DNA of 64,000 nucleotides from Labrys monachus (GTDB lineage: Bacteria; Pseudomonadota; Alphaproteobacteria; Rhizobiales; Labraceae), in NCBI RefSeq assembly GCF_030814655.1, contig NZ_JAUSVK010000001.1, positions 4,843,001-4,907,000 on the forward strand, given 5' to 3'. The notes beneath the pieces are model-generated. The model was not told where the DNA came from. It searched no databases and saw only the letters and a list, made by a program, of their open reading frames with translations. A program made the position numbers and the translations under genes. Numbering within the stretch: the stretch's first letter is position 1; every line of letters starts with the position of its first letter. Below are positions 55,630 through 64,000 of this stretch, one piece after another.

Positions 55630-56199
55630 ATGGCCGCAAGCGACCTGGCCGGTCTGACGAAGGGTGCCAAGCAGGCGGGAATGCGGCCGGTTCACCTGTG
55701 GAATCCGCCCTTTTGCGGCGATATCGACATGCGCATCGCCGCCGACGGGTCGTGGCACTACATGAAGAGCCCCATCGGCCGCGTCGAGCTCGTCAAGCTG
55801 TTCGCCTCCATCCTGCGGCGGGACGAGGATCGCTACGTGCTGGTCACGCCGGTGGAACGGGTCGGCATCCAGGTCGACGACGCGCCTTTCGTCGCCGTCG
55901 AAATGCGCGTCGAGGGCGAGGACGGCGCGCGTTCGCTCTCCTTCCGCACCAATGTCGACGACTGGACCACGGCCGGGCCCGATCATCCCATGCGTTTCGA
56001 GACCGGCGCCTCGGACGGGCTGAAGCCCTATGTCCATGTGCGGGCGGGATTGTGGGCCCGCCTCAGCCGCGCCCTGTTCTACGACCTTGCCGATCTCGGC
56101 GAGGTCCGCGCCGTCGGCGGCATCGACATGTTCGGGGTCGCCTCCGGCGGATGCTTCTTCGCGATGGCGCCCGCCGCCGAGATCGGGGCCCTGTCGTAG
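55630..56199 (+). CDS. DUF1285 protein
   Basis: This 189-residue cytoplasmic protein has the DUF1285 stretches FCGDIDMRIAADGSWHYMKSPIGRVELVKLFASILRR-type N-terminal core (given here as position 35-70) and YVHVRAGLWARLSRALFYDL. ATG 55630 has AAAGG six bases upstream. The family lies beside moxR and a Nudix gene in many alphaproteobacteria, and the function is unknown. The Nudix start is three bases after its stop. Confidence 0.88.
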   Translation: MAASDLAGLTKGAKQAGMRPVHLWNPPFCGDIDMRIAADGSWHYMKSPIGRVELVKLFASILRRDEDRYVLVTPVERVGIQVDDAPFVAVEMRVEGEDGARSLSFRTNVDDWTTAGPDHPMRFETGASDGLKPYVHVRAGLWARLSRALFYDLADLGEVRAVGGIDMFGVASGGCFFAMAPAAEIGALS

Positions 56200-56202
56200 C
56201 CG

Positions 56203-56871
56203 ATGTACTCGCCTGCCCCCACCGCCTCGCCCCATCCCGAGCTGACGGCCTTTCTCGAACGGGCCGCCTCGCGGCTCGCCGCCGCCCCGCCGGACGACCT
56301 TCACGACCTCGACCAGGTGCCGCAGCACGGCGACCACCGGCTTTCGCCCGGCCTCCTGCAGGAGCGTTCGGGCGCACCCGCCAAGCCGGCCGCCGTGCTG
56401 ATCGCCATCGTCGATCGCGCGGAAGGCCCGACCGTGCTGTTCACGCAGCGATCGAGCGCGCTGCGCAACCATTCCGGGCAGATCTCCTTTCCGGGCGGAC
56501 GGATCGATCCCGCCGATACCGGGCCGCTCGACGCAGCCTTGCGCGAAGCGGAGGAGGAAATCGGCCTGGCGCGCCATCTCGTGCAGCCGATCGGCTATCT
56601 CGACCTCTATCTCAGCAATTCCGGCTACCGCATCGCGCCCGTAGTGGCGCTCGCCGACGCATCGATGAAACTGCACCTCAATCCGGCGGAAGTGTCGGGC
56701 ATCTTCGAATGTCCGCTGTCCTTCCTGATGGACCAGGCCAATCACGTGGCGGAAAGCCGGGAATGGCGCGGCGCCATGCGACGCTATTACGCCATGCCCT
56801 GGCAGGGCTATTATATCTGGGGCGTCACGGCCGGGATCGTGCGCGTTCTCTACGAGACGGTGTATGGCTAG
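56203..56871 (+). CDS. CoA-pyrophosphatase-type Nudix hydrolase
   Basis: This 222-residue protein has the Nudix box GGRIDPADTGPLDAALREAE followed by EEIGL, with the NudL/CoA-pyrophosphatase feature LRNHSGQISFPGG in front. It likely hydrolyses CoA or related diphosphates. It is coupled to DUF1285 and precedes cca by about 530 bases with a small membrane gene between. This grouping (DUF1285, Nudix, cca) is common in Rhizobiales. Confidence 0.9.
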   Translation: MYSPAPTASPHPELTAFLERAASRLAAAPPDDLHDLDQVPQHGDHRLSPGLLQERSGAPAKPAAVLIAIVDRAEGPTVLFTQRSSALRNHSGQISFPGGRIDPADTGPLDAALREAEEEIGLARHLVQPIGYLDLYLSNSGYRIAPVVALADASMKLHLNPAEVSGIFECPLSFLMDQANHVAESREWRGAMRRYYAMPWQGYYIWGVTAGIVRVLYETVYG

Positions 56872-56960
56872 GCCGGTCCGCCTACCGGGCCGTGGCTGCC
56901 TGCGGTCCTTTCCGGTGGGATGGGCGAGGCCTGCCGCTTCTGGAAGCACGGGTTTCGACT

Positions 56961-57062
56961 TGAGCATTTTCCAGAAAGGCCGGTCGACTTTTCGATCAAG
57001 AAAATGTGTTGAGACAATAGGTTAGAGAAAAATTTCCGATTCGATGGAAGCGCGGTTTTCTC
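56961..57062 (+). repeat. Copy 2 of the ~102-bp dispersed intergenic repeat
   Basis: It aligns with the reverse complement of 13101-13202 over 102 bases with two gaps at about 80 percent identity. It includes CTTTTCGATCAAGAAAATG and GATTCGATGGAAGCGC. It lies between the Nudix gene and the DUF6111-like gene. Confidence 0.75.
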
Positions 57063-57145
57063 TAAGATGGCACGGCGCCCGTTCATGGATCCGGGCGCTT
57101 CCTGGTCTCGTCTACCGATCCGGCCTCCCTCTGTGGCGAAAAACC

Positions 57146-57403
57146 ATGCTGCGCCCGTTCTTCTACGAGTTCGTGCTGTTTCTCCTGCCCTTCCTCGCCT
57201 ATGCGCTCTATCTGCACGCGCGGAGGCGCAACGGCTTCAGCCTGCAGGGCTGGGAGAGGGCGCCCCTGCTCGGCCTGCTCGCCCTCGGCGTCGTCTGCGT
57301 GGGCGTCGGGCTCGCGCTCTTCGCCCATTTCGGCGGCGTGCCGGCCGGCAGCGCCTATGTCCCCGCCCATATGGAAAACGGCAAGCTGGTCCAGCCCGAA
57401 TGA
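57146..57403 (+). CDS. Small two-helix membrane protein (DUF6111-like)
   Basis: This 85-residue protein has two hydrophobic segments (residues about 6-23, FVLFLLPFLAYALYLHARRR, and about 37-60, LLGLLALGVVCVGVGLALF). It overlaps cca by four bases (ATGA) and is coupled to it. The pairing with cca matches a small alphaproteobacterial family annotated as DUF6111; the function is unknown. Confidence 0.82.
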   Translation: MLRPFFYEFVLFLLPFLAYALYLHARRRNGFSLQGWERAPLLGLLALGVVCVGVGLALFAHFGGVPAGSAYVPAHMENGKLVQPE

Positions 57404-58617
57404 ACATGCGGTTTGCCTGGCTGCGGATGCCGGCGCTGGCGGCGCTGCTCGCAAGGTTGGACGATGACGGCGAGGAGGCGCGCGTCGTCGGCGGCGCCGT
57501 GCGCAATGCGCTGCTGGACGAGGACGTCCACGAGTGGGACATCGCCACCACGGCCCTGCCGGAAACGGTGATGGCGCGCGCGCGCGCCGCCGGCTGGAAG
57601 GTGGTCCCCACCGGCATCGCCCACGGCACGGTGACGGTGGTGGTGGAAGGCCACCCCTTCGAGGTGACGACCCTGCGCGAGGACGTGGAGACCGACGGCC
57701 GCCATGCGGTGGTGCGCTTCGGCCGCGATTTCCGGGCCGATGCCTTCCGCCGGGATTTCACCATCAACGCGCTCTCGCTGTCGCGCGACGGCGTGCTGCA
57801 TGATTATACGGGCGGCCTGGAGGACATCGCGGCGCGGCGCGTCCGCTTCATCGGCGACGCCGACCGGCGCATCGCCGAGGATTACCTGCGCATCCTGCGC
57901 CTGTTCCGCTTCCATGCCCGCTATGGCAGCGGCCCGATCGACCCGGAGGGCTTCACGGCCGCCATCCGGGCCCGCGACGGCCTGCGGAGGCTTTCGGCCG
58001 AGCGCATCCGGGCGGAGCTGCTGAAGCTGATGCCGGCGGCGCGCGCCGGCGACGTGCTGGCGGAAATCGACGGTGCCGGCTTCCTGCTGATCGTCCTCGG
58101 CGGCATCGCCCGGGTGCCTTCGTTCCGCCGCCTCGTCGGCCTCGAGGCCGCTTTCGGCATCCCTCCGGACCCGGTGCGCCGGCTCGCCGTCCTCTCGCTC
58201 TTCACCCGCGCCGACGCCGCCCGCCTCTCCGCGCTGCTGCGCCTGTCGAATGCGGAGGCGCGGCGCTTTGCCGGCATGGCGCTGCTGGTCGAGAGCCTGC
58301 GGCGGCCGCCCGACCCGGCGCGGGCGCGCGAATATCTCTACCGCCTGGGACGGGCCGATTTCGAGGACGGCGTGCTGGCCGCCTATGCCCATGCGCCGGA
58401 CCAGGATTTCGGCCCCTGCCTGACGCTGGCGGCCAGCTGGACGATACCCAGGAATCCCTTCGGGGGCGGCGATGTCGCCGGTCTCGGCATCGAGGCCGGG
58501 CCACGCGTCGGCCGCATCCTCGCCTGCGCCGAGCGCCGGTGGATCGATCTCGGCTTTCCGTCGGACGGCGCCATCCGCCGGACCATCCTCGCCGAAGCCG
58601 CCGCCGTGACCGAATAG
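57400..58617 (+). CDS. cca: CCA tRNA nucleotidyltransferase
   Basis: This 405-residue class II nucleotidyltransferase has VVGGAVRNALLDE, the DxD-type catalytic EWDIATTALPE, and RRDFTINALSL, followed by EDYLRILRLFRFHARYG. It adds or repairs the CCA end of tRNAs. The start overlaps the small membrane gene. Alphaproteobacterial members, as here, lack the HD domain of the gammaproteobacterial enzyme. Confidence 0.95.
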   Translation: MNMRFAWLRMPALAALLARLDDDGEEARVVGGAVRNALLDEDVHEWDIATTALPETVMARARAAGWKVVPTGIAHGTVTVVVEGHPFEVTTLREDVETDGRHAVVRFGRDFRADAFRRDFTINALSLSRDGVLHDYTGGLEDIAARRVRFIGDADRRIAEDYLRILRLFRFHARYGSGPIDPEGFTAAIRARDGLRRLSAERIRAELLKLMPAARAGDVLAEIDGAGFLLIVLGGIARVPSFRRLVGLEAAFGIPPDPVRRLAVLSLFTRADAARLSALLRLSNAEARRFAGMALLVESLRRPPDPARAREYLYRLGRADFEDGVLAAYAHAPDQDFGPCLTLAASWTIPRNPFGGGDVAGLGIEAGPRVGRILACAERRWIDLGFPSDGAIRRTILAEAAAVTE

Positions 58618-58658
58618 CATGCGCGGCGGATCGGCGGTCCGCGCCGCCCTCGCACGCC

Positions 58659-59156
58659 TCAGCCGCCGCGGGCCGTGCCCTCGACGCCGTCGAAGGCACC
58701 GTCGGCCAGTTCCCTGACGAGGAAGCGCATGGGATCCACCGGCCCGGGCAGGACGATCCGGCCGGGCGGGATGCGCTTGAAGCCGATGCGGCCGTAATAG
58801 GGCTCGTCGCCGACCAGCAGGACCAGGCGATGGCCCTTCCTGGCAGCGGCCGCCAGGCTGGCCTGCAGGAGGGCCATGCCGATGCCGCGGGAGCGGAAGG
58901 CGGGCTCCACGGTCAGCGGGCCGAGCAGAAGCGCCGGATGCTGGCCGATATGCATGGGCGTGAGCCGGACGGAGCCGACGATCATCGAACCGATGCGGGC
59001 GACGAAGGAAAGATCGGCACAGGCAGCCACACCCTCGCGCAGGCGAAAGGCGGTGCGGGCGAAGCGGCCCGGCCCGAAGGCGCGCTCGTGCAGTTTCTCG
59101 ATGGCCGGGCCGTCTTCGGGCGTCTCGGCGGTCAGGTCGATGGCAATTTCAGGCAT
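58659..59156 (-). CDS. GNAT-family N-acetyltransferase
   Basis: This 165-residue protein has the acetyl-CoA loop VEPAFRSRGIGMALLQASL and the YhbS-type stretches LLGPLTVEPAF and LVGDEPYYGRIGFKRI. The substrate is unknown. ATG 59156 was chosen from the family start AIDLTAETPEDGPAIEKLH. It is convergent with cca and downstream of a Nudix gene on the same strand. Confidence 0.88.
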   Translation of the reverse strand: MPEIAIDLTAETPEDGPAIEKLHERAFGPGRFARTAFRLREGVAACADLSFVARIGSMIVGSVRLTPMHIGQHPALLLGPLTVEPAFRSRGIGMALLQASLAAAARKGHRLVLLVGDEPYYGRIGFKRIPPGRIVLPGPVDPMRFLVRELADGAFDGVEGTARGG

Positions 59157-59323
59157 GGCTGCGTCCGGCAAGCGGTTGGAGCGCCTGTCGGCAAAGCCGT
59201 TCAGGCATACGGAAGGGCGCGGAGAAAGACCGCCTTTCGTCGTCGCAACTGGAAGCTCGCTGTCAGCATGACCGGGCGGGTACAGGAAAACGCCGGGCGG
59301 CACAACCGGATTTTGGAAGGTCT

Positions 59324-59812
59324 CTACCAGACGCCGTCGGCCGTGCGCCGACCGGCCACCTCGTCGAGGCGGCGGCGCGTCGCATCCGTCGTGTCTTCCG
59401 GAAGGGCGGCCAGCGGGAAGAAGCCGGCTTGCGCTATTTCCAGGTCCGGCAGCCGCGGGCGCTCCTGGGCGAAGCGGCGCACCACGAAGAAGGCGACGTG
59501 ATCGCGCCGGCTGACGTCTCTGTTGTGATAGACGCCGAGCAGTGAGGCCGGCGCCTCGAGGCGCAGATGCCCTTCCTCCGCCAATTCGCGGGCGAGCGCC
59601 TGCTCGATCGTCTCCCCCGGCGAAACCCCGCCGCCGGGCAGGTACCAGCCCGGCACGTAAGTGTGCCTGACCAGGAAGACCCTGTCCTCCTCGTCGAGGA
59701 CCGCGGCCCTCACCCCGAGCGTCATGCCGCGCGTGAAACGGGACAGCGCCATGACTAGGGGCATCGCGAATCGGCCGACGCGCTGGCCCTTCGTTACCGT
59801 GGACATTGACAT
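59324..59812 (-). CDS. Nudix hydrolase
   Basis: This 162-residue protein has a Nudix box WYLPGGGVSPGETIEQALAR followed by ELAEEG, with YVPGWYLPGGGV as the family lead-in. The N-terminal MPLVMALSRFTRGMTLGVRA is membrane-proximal in look. The start is uncertain (59812, 59806 or 59764); no strong ribosome site is visible. The substrate is unknown. Confidence 0.85.
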   Translation of the reverse strand: MSMSTVTKGQRVGRFAMPLVMALSRFTRGMTLGVRAAVLDEEDRVFLVRHTYVPGWYLPGGGVSPGETIEQALARELAEEGHLRLEAPASLLGVYHNRDVSRRDHVAFFVVRRFAQERPRLPDLEIAQAGFFPLAALPEDTTDATRRRLDEVAGRRTADGVW

Positions 59813-60317
59813 CGTGAACCCGTCGATCGCTTCTCTTCCGTGGCTTGAGCGCCAAGAACGTTCACCGGCCGCAAATCCCGCCGAAGGGCCGGCCGACCGG
59901 GCCGTCGGCACCGAAGCGCCTGCGCCGCGATGAAGCCTAGTCCAACAACGGCCACGGAAGTCGTGCCCAGTCCGGCACGGCCTCCGCCACCTCTTCTTCG
60001 CCTTGCCGGCTGCCGTAAATTCGCAGCAAGACTATTCTTGCACTCGATACCGTCAATTCCCACAGGATTGTGGAGAAATAAAACAGGACGATATTTCAAA
60101 ACTGCGGAAGAACAAAGCACTCTTTCGAAGTTGCAGCTTTTACGTCGAAAACACTTGAGGCCCGCCGGCCGCTGTGGCGCCGGCAGCCCTGCCGCGCTGG
60201 CGCCTATCGGCCGCGCGGCTCCGGTCATCGGCCGCCGGCAGCGTTTTGCGTTGACAGGCTCCCCTCCGAACCGCCACGCTGCGCCGACGCCCGCCACGAA
60301 ATTTTGAATTGTCCTGA
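59813..60317. other. 505-bp divergent intergenic region
   Basis: It lies between the Nudix gene (minus) and the metallophosphoesterase gene (plus). The part near 60030-60160 is clearly richer in A and T than its surroundings and holds a small dyad, CCACA-GGAT-TGTGG (60060-60073). An open frame across it looks like Pro/Arg-rich shadow coding and is not accepted. Promoters for both genes are likely here. Confidence 0.4.
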
Positions 60318-61223
60318 ATGTTCACGCTTGCCCATTTTTCAGATCCGCACATCGGACCGCTGCCGCGTGCGAACATGCAGGAACTTGCCGGCAAGCGCAT
60401 GCTGGGATGGCTGAATTGGAACCGCGGCCGCCGCGACGTCCATCGCATGGACGTGCTGGAGCAATTGCTTCGCGACCTGCACGCCCAGGCGCCCGATCAC
60501 ATCGCGCTGACCGGCGACGTCGTCAACCTGGCACTGCCCGGCGAATATCCCGCCGCGCGTGCCTTTCTCGAAAAGGTCGGGCCGCCCGACCGGGTATCGC
60601 TGGTTCCGGGCAATCACGACGCCTATACGAAGGGCGGCGCCCTGCGGCTGCTTTCGGCCTTCGATCCGTGGATGCGGGGCGACAATGCCGGGGCCCATCC
60701 GCTCGACGAGGAGGAGCGCTTTCCCTATGTCAGGCTGCGCGGCAGGGTCGCGCTGATCGGGCTGTCGAGCGCCATTCCGACCGGCCCCTTCATGGCCACC
60801 GGCAAGCTCGGGCCGCGGCAGGTTTCCCGCCTCGGCCCCATCCTGGAGCATCTCGGCCATGAGGGATATTGCCGCGTCGTCATGCTGCATCACCCGGTGC
60901 GCCGCCAGGACGCCGGCCCGACCGCCATGCTGATCGACGCCGACAGGCTCAGCGCCGTGCTGCGCAGCACCGGCGCCGAACTCATCCTGCACGGGCATAT
61001 CCATTCGGGGCTCATCCATCGCGTCCGCGGGCCGAAGAGCATGATCCCGGTCGTGTGCACGCCGTCCGCTTCGGCCGCTCCGGAGCGCGCGCGCTGGCCG
61101 GCCTCCTATAATCTCTTCACGATCAGCCAGCGGCAGGATGAGTGGCGCATCAACCTCGCCGTGCGTGGCTTCGTCTCCGCCGGCCACCCTCCGAAAGAGC
61201 TGCGCACGCAGGAACTGCGGTAG
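60318..61223 (+). CDS. Metallophosphoesterase
   Basis: This 301-residue calcineurin-like phosphoesterase has FSDPHIGPLP, ALTGDVVNLALP, PGNHDAYT, VMLHHPVRR and LHGHIHSG, which together supply the two-metal ligands. The family (PhoD/CpdA-like) includes cyclic-nucleotide and nucleotide phosphodiesterases; no more specific role can be read. ATG 60318 is the likely start. There is no signal peptide, so it is cytoplasmic. Confidence 0.92.
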   Translation: MFTLAHFSDPHIGPLPRANMQELAGKRMLGWLNWNRGRRDVHRMDVLEQLLRDLHAQAPDHIALTGDVVNLALPGEYPAARAFLEKVGPPDRVSLVPGNHDAYTKGGALRLLSAFDPWMRGDNAGAHPLDEEERFPYVRLRGRVALIGLSSAIPTGPFMATGKLGPRQVSRLGPILEHLGHEGYCRVVMLHHPVRRQDAGPTAMLIDADRLSAVLRSTGAELILHGHIHSGLIHRVRGPKSMIPVVCTPSASAAPERARWPASYNLFTISQRQDEWRINLAVRGFVSAGHPPKELRTQELR

Positions 61224-61282
61224 GATATCCACCGAGGTTTCGAGCGGGAGCGGGAGCGGCGGGCGACGTTCGGGTGGAAGGG

Positions 61283-61352
61283 CGGCCACCGATCGCCCCC
61301 TACTCGGAAAGGCCGAGCGGGCGGGAAGGAAGAGGTCGATCGGGGATCGACC
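61283..61352. repeat. Palindromic intergenic repeat, CGATC-N3-GATCG family, copy B
   Basis: 61323-61352 matches 16747-16776 at 27 of 30 bases and carries the core CGATCGGGGATCG. A short stem CTCGG/CCGAG lies to its left. It is located in the gap between convergent metallophosphoesterase and FAH genes. Confidence 0.65.
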
Positions 61353-61382
61353 CTTGTCTCCGTCCGCCGCCCGATTACGGGC

Positions 61383-62558
61383 TCAGAGCAGCCCGCGCTT
61401 GGCGAGGTTGCGCATCAGGTGGCTGGCGCCATAGGTCCACGGCGCGGCCTCCGAACTGCGCACCATGCGGTTGGTCAGCGCGCCCAGGCCCGGCGAGGAA
61501 ACCGTCACGATGTCGCCGATCTTGTGGGTGAACCCCTTGCCCGCCTCGTCGCGGTCGTCGACAGGCGCGAACATGGTGCCGAGATAAAGGACCGCGCCGT
61601 CGGGATATTGGTGGTTGGCGCCGATCATCTGCGACACCAGATCGCCGGGATCGCGGCTGATCTTGGCGATCGAGCTCGTATCGACCAGCCGGTAGCCCTC
61701 CGGGCCATGCACTTCGAGCGTGACCTCAGCGCGCCGGACATGGTCGAGGGAGAAGGTGGAATCGAACAGGCGCAGGAAGGGCCCCACGGCGGCCGACGCG
61801 TTGTTGTCCTTGGCCTTGGCGAGCAGCAGGGCCGAACGGCCTTCGAAGTCGCGCAGATTGACGTCGTTGCCGAGCGTCGCCCCGACGATCTTGCCGGTGG
61901 AGGAAACGGCGAGCACGACCTCCGGCTCCGGATTGTTCCAGGTCGAGCCCGGATGCAGCCCGGCGTCGGCGCCGGTGCCCACCGCCGCCATGGGCGGGGC
62001 CTTGGTGAAGATCTCGGCGTCGGGGCCGATGCCGACCTCGAGATATTGCGACCAGACACCCTGCCCGATCATGACTTCCTTGAGCCTGGCGGCCTCGGCC
62101 GAGCCCGGGCGCAGGCGCGCAAGGTCGTCGCCCACCAGCTTCACGATCTCGGCGCGAATGGCGGCCGCAGCGCTCGGATTGCCGCGCGCCCGCTCCTCGA
62201 TCACGCGCTCGATCATCGAGACGACGAACGTCACGCCGGCGGCCTTGATCGACTGCAGATCGATCGGAGCCAGGAGCCAGGGTTTGCGCGGGTCCCGCCT
62301 GAGCAGGGGGGTGTTGCCGAGGATCTCGGCGATCGTCCCGATTTCGGTCGACGGCGCCGCCTTGGCGGCCTGCGCGGGATTGCGCGCTTCGCACAGATCG
62401 CGAACCGTCGCGAAACTCCCGGTGATGTCGTGCAGCGAATCGCCTTTGGCCACCACCACGGAAGGCCCGTCCTGTTCGGGGACCCAGACCCGACCGATCA
62501 ACGTGCCGGCCACGCCGTCAGCAGGCAGAGTCGATTCCGGCGTGAGAGAAATAGGCAT
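61383..62558 (-). CDS. Fumarylacetoacetate hydrolase-family protein
   Basis: This 391-residue protein has the FAH fold core YLEVGIGPDAEIFTKAPP, WNNPEPEVVLAVSSTGKIVG and GNDVNLRDFEGRSALLL, where Asp/Glu residues bind metal. Length and layout match the XylX-like branch, which includes 2-keto-3-deoxy-pentonate dehydratases of sugar-acid breakdown; that function is inference. A GAGGATCACG-type ribosome site and a 13-bp palindrome lie upstream. There are no sugar genes next to it. Confidence 0.85.
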   Translation of the reverse strand: MPISLTPESTLPADGVAGTLIGRVWVPEQDGPSVVVAKGDSLHDITGSFATVRDLCEARNPAQAAKAAPSTEIGTIAEILGNTPLLRRDPRKPWLLAPIDLQSIKAAGVTFVVSMIERVIEERARGNPSAAAAIRAEIVKLVGDDLARLRPGSAEAARLKEVMIGQGVWSQYLEVGIGPDAEIFTKAPPMAAVGTGADAGLHPGSTWNNPEPEVVLAVSSTGKIVGATLGNDVNLRDFEGRSALLLAKAKDNNASAAVGPFLRLFDSTFSLDHVRRAEVTLEVHGPEGYRLVDTSSIAKISRDPGDLVSQMIGANHQYPDGAVLYLGTMFAPVDDRDEAGKGFTHKIGDIVTVSSPGLGALTNRMVRSSEAAPWTYGASHLMRNLAKRGLL

Positions 62559-62914
62559 CGTGATCCTCGTCGTTAATAATCAATGTCATTGAATGATAGC
62601 TCTTCAGACTCTCCTGGCCATACCGCCGCAACGGCAGCCAGGCAAGTTCTGCACAGTTCTAATGCGGAAAACGTGAACTCCGCCCCTTTCTGTCACTAGG
62701 CAAAATGATAAAAAAATCGACGGCCCGGCTCGGCATTGTTGCGGACGGATATCGAATATCCCGATAAACTCTGCGTATACGAGCCATAGGAAAAATTGAT
62801 GAAGGTAATATTGTATCGGAGCTTTCAGCATTGTGCGGCCTTCCAGGGAAATATCTGCCGGCTCCCATTCCCGAGCCCCGGATTCAGTCCCGCGAGACGG
62901 CAAAAAAGCAATTC
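62559..62914. other. 356-bp AT-rich intergenic region
   Basis: It holds a perfect palindrome TCAATG-T-CATTGA (62580-62592) 22 bases upstream of the FAH start, and a second GGATAT-CGA-ATATCC (62747-62761). The composition is much more AT-rich than elsewhere in the window. No gene is supported. It probably contains the FAH promoter and may hold remnants of older sequence. Confidence 0.5.
62580..62592. promoter_or_regulatory. Perfect 13-bp palindrome before the FAH gene
   Basis: TCAATG-T-CATTGA has six-base arms and a one-base centre and lies 22 bases upstream of the FAH start codon on its 5' side. It is a good size for a regulator operator, but no regulator gene is adjacent. Confidence 0.5.
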
Positions 62915-63523
62915 CTATATTGCAAAGAAGGCGCGGTAGTCTTCCGCGGTATCCAGGCTCGAATCGTAGACGGGATTGCGGGTGGCGAACACCGCGATCC
63001 GCTCCGGATGGCGCTGGGCGACGTCGGCGGCGGACAGATCGACGGCGGCGACGTCGAAGTCCGGCGGCACGATCACGGGATAGCCGCGCTGTGCGCCGCG
63101 CATCGGCACCAGCGCCCGGCGCCGGTCGCCCGCCCGATAGGCCTGGATCAGGCCGTCGATCTCGCGTTCGGTCAGGCGCGGCTGGTCGCCCACGCAAAGC
63201 AGGACGCCCTCGCAGTCCCTCCAGCCGGGAAGGACCGCCGCGCGGGCGAAGGCGGCCACGATCGCCGCCTGCGGTCCCAGGGCCGGGTCGGTCCTCACCA
63301 GATCGACGGGCAGGCGAGCCAGCGCCTCGGCGATGCGCTCGCTCTGGTAGCCGGTCACGACGATCACTTGCTCCACCACGCCGCGAACGGTCTCGACGAC
63401 GTGGCGGATCATCGGGCGTGCCGAGATCTCCATGAGAAGCTTGTTGCGGCCCATGCGGCGCGCTTCGCCGCCGGCCAGAACCACCGCCACATAGTTTGCC
63501 AAAGGCAATTCATCGTCCGACAT
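62915..63523 (-). CDS. MobA-like NTP transferase (molybdenum-cofactor type)
   Basis: This 202-residue nucleotidyltransferase has AVVLAGGEARRMGRNKLLMEI as the nucleotide loop with the Lys of the G-x-x-K signature, and VLLCVGDQPRLTEREID where the catalytic Asp lies. It resembles MocA/MobA cytidylyl/guanylyl transferases of the molybdenum cofactor pathway (often the cytidylyltransferase feeding xanthine-oxidase-type enzymes). No such enzyme is in the window. ATG 63523 gives the typical start close to the loop. Confidence 0.85.
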   Translation of the reverse strand: MSDDELPLANYVAVVLAGGEARRMGRNKLLMEISARPMIRHVVETVRGVVEQVIVVTGYQSERIAEALARLPVDLVRTDPALGPQAAIVAAFARAAVLPGWRDCEGVLLCVGDQPRLTEREIDGLIQAYRAGDRRRALVPMRGAQRGYPVIVPPDFDVAAVDLSAADVAQRHPERIAVFATRNPVYDSSLDTAEDYRAFFAI

Positions 63524-63678
63524 GGCGCAACGTCCGCTGAATGGGCGACGGGGCTCGGCGCGCATCAGCGCGAATACACGCTTTCTCCTGATTTGGCGAC
63601 TCGGCGCTTGCGTCGGCGATCGAAAGCGGCTCCTGGCGAGTTAACGCTTCGTTCGAAGATCGCGCCTAGACTTGAACC

Positions 63679-64000
63679 ATGTTGCGTCGCGTTGCGTATC
63701 CCCTCGTTCTGGGCATCGGTCTCGGAAGCCTCGCCGGTTGCGGCTCGCTCTTCGATCTGGAGGAGCGCGAGCCCTGGCGCGCCCAGGTCGAGGCGCAGTG
63801 CCTGGCATCGGGCGAGGTCCATGAAAGCGCCGGCATCCGCATCACCCGGTCGATCGAGGGGCCGGGGGTGTGCGGCGTCGACCATCCCTTCCGCGTCTCG
63901 GCCCTCGACACGGGCGGTGCTTCCGGTCCGTCCTACGCGTCGCTGCGACCACAGCAGCCCTCCCGACAGGCGCCCGCACCGGCCTATGCCCCGATGCCCA
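63679..64000 (+). CDS. Extensin-family lipoprotein, N-terminal part (partial)
   Basis: The first 107 codons are visible; the gene runs off the right edge. A lipoprotein signal with lipobox LAGC (Cys near residue 20) is followed by CLASGEVHESAGIRITRSIEGPGVCG and VDHPFRVSAL, typical of alphaproteobacterial extensin-like proteins, which usually end in an Extensin_C domain. Proline-rich sequence begins at the edge. It is a probable substrate of Lgt (11193). The function is unknown. Confidence 0.8.
   Translation, partial: MLRRVAYPLVLGIGLGSLAGCGSLFDLEEREPWRAQVEAQCLASGEVHESAGIRITRSIEGPGVCGVDHPFRVSALDTGGASGPSYASLRPQQPSRQAPAPAYAPMP

Noticed and set aside
59930-60307. 125-codon frame in the divergent gap before the metallophosphoesterase gene
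   Set aside because: It is Pro/Arg-rich with no domain or ribosome site and crosses the AT-rich probable promoter.

Overview
The window is about 64 kb of GC-rich chromosomal DNA from an alphaproteobacterium, most likely a member of Hyphomicrobiales (Rhizobiales). This rests on family content: the proC/YbjN/UbiK/lgt neighbourhood, a DUF992 protein, betaine-lipid genes btaAB, a full phosphonate C-P lyase operon, separate petA-petB-petC genes, a Ctc-type bL25 and a MoxR/DUF58/DUF4159 cluster. I cannot name a genus. I saw no rRNA, tRNA, CRISPR array, prophage or insertion sequence.

Layout. 1-1615: end of an OmpR-type regulator and its sensor kinase. 1715-6574: an M23 peptidase, a divergent oxidoreductase/MarR pair with visible operators, csaA and a TetR regulator. 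6753-9293: a secreted-protein module (DUF305, YVTN beta-propeller, COG4315 repeat protein) with two matching ECF-like promoter motifs. 9312-14863: proC, YbjN, UbiK, lgt, a MidA/NDUFAF7-type methyltransferase, a DUF992 protein with a histidine-rich tail, and pgeF. 14937-19999: a frameshifted phosphatase, an M24 hydrolase, prs, and a dehydratase/deacylase pair; three of these resemble ectoine-degradation enzymes.

20085-36913 is a phosphorus-limitation region: btaAB behind a Pho-box-like site, two MaoC-like hotdog genes, phnCDEE (phosphonate import), a PsiF-repeat protein, a KamA/EpmB-like radical SAM enzyme, phnF with its operator, and phnGHIJ, a GNAT gene, phnKLMN (C-P lyase). A 260-bp mosaic of hairpins sits inside the lyase operon between phnJ and the GNAT gene. 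Membrane-lipid replacement and organophosphonate use are both phosphate-saving strategies, so the block reads as one functional unit on the chromosome.

36930-48543 is mostly housekeeping: a LacI regulator, ychF, pth, rplY, apt, petCBA, trmL, hemF, a GST, a hexapeptide acetyltransferase, a small unknown protein and an FMN reductase. 48633-55445 is a tightly overlapping minus-strand operon, moxR / DUF58 / DUF4159 / membrane protein. 55630-64000 holds DUF1285, a CoA-pyrophosphatase-like Nudix, a small membrane protein, cca, a GNAT, a second Nudix, a metallophosphoesterase, an FAH-family enzyme, a MobA-like nucleotidyltransferase and the start of an extensin-family lipoprotein.

Several families of intergenic palindromic repeats recur (about 102 bp at 13101 and 56961; a CGATC-N3-GATCG core at 16747, 25524, 48584 and 61323; a GGAGCGCGGAC type at 1618, 25497, 28895 and 33116). 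Most lie in gaps between convergent genes. No single unmistakably new system is visible. The best leads are the ECF-motif secreted module, the MaoC pair inside the phosphorus block, and the MoxR/DUF4159 operon of unknown role.
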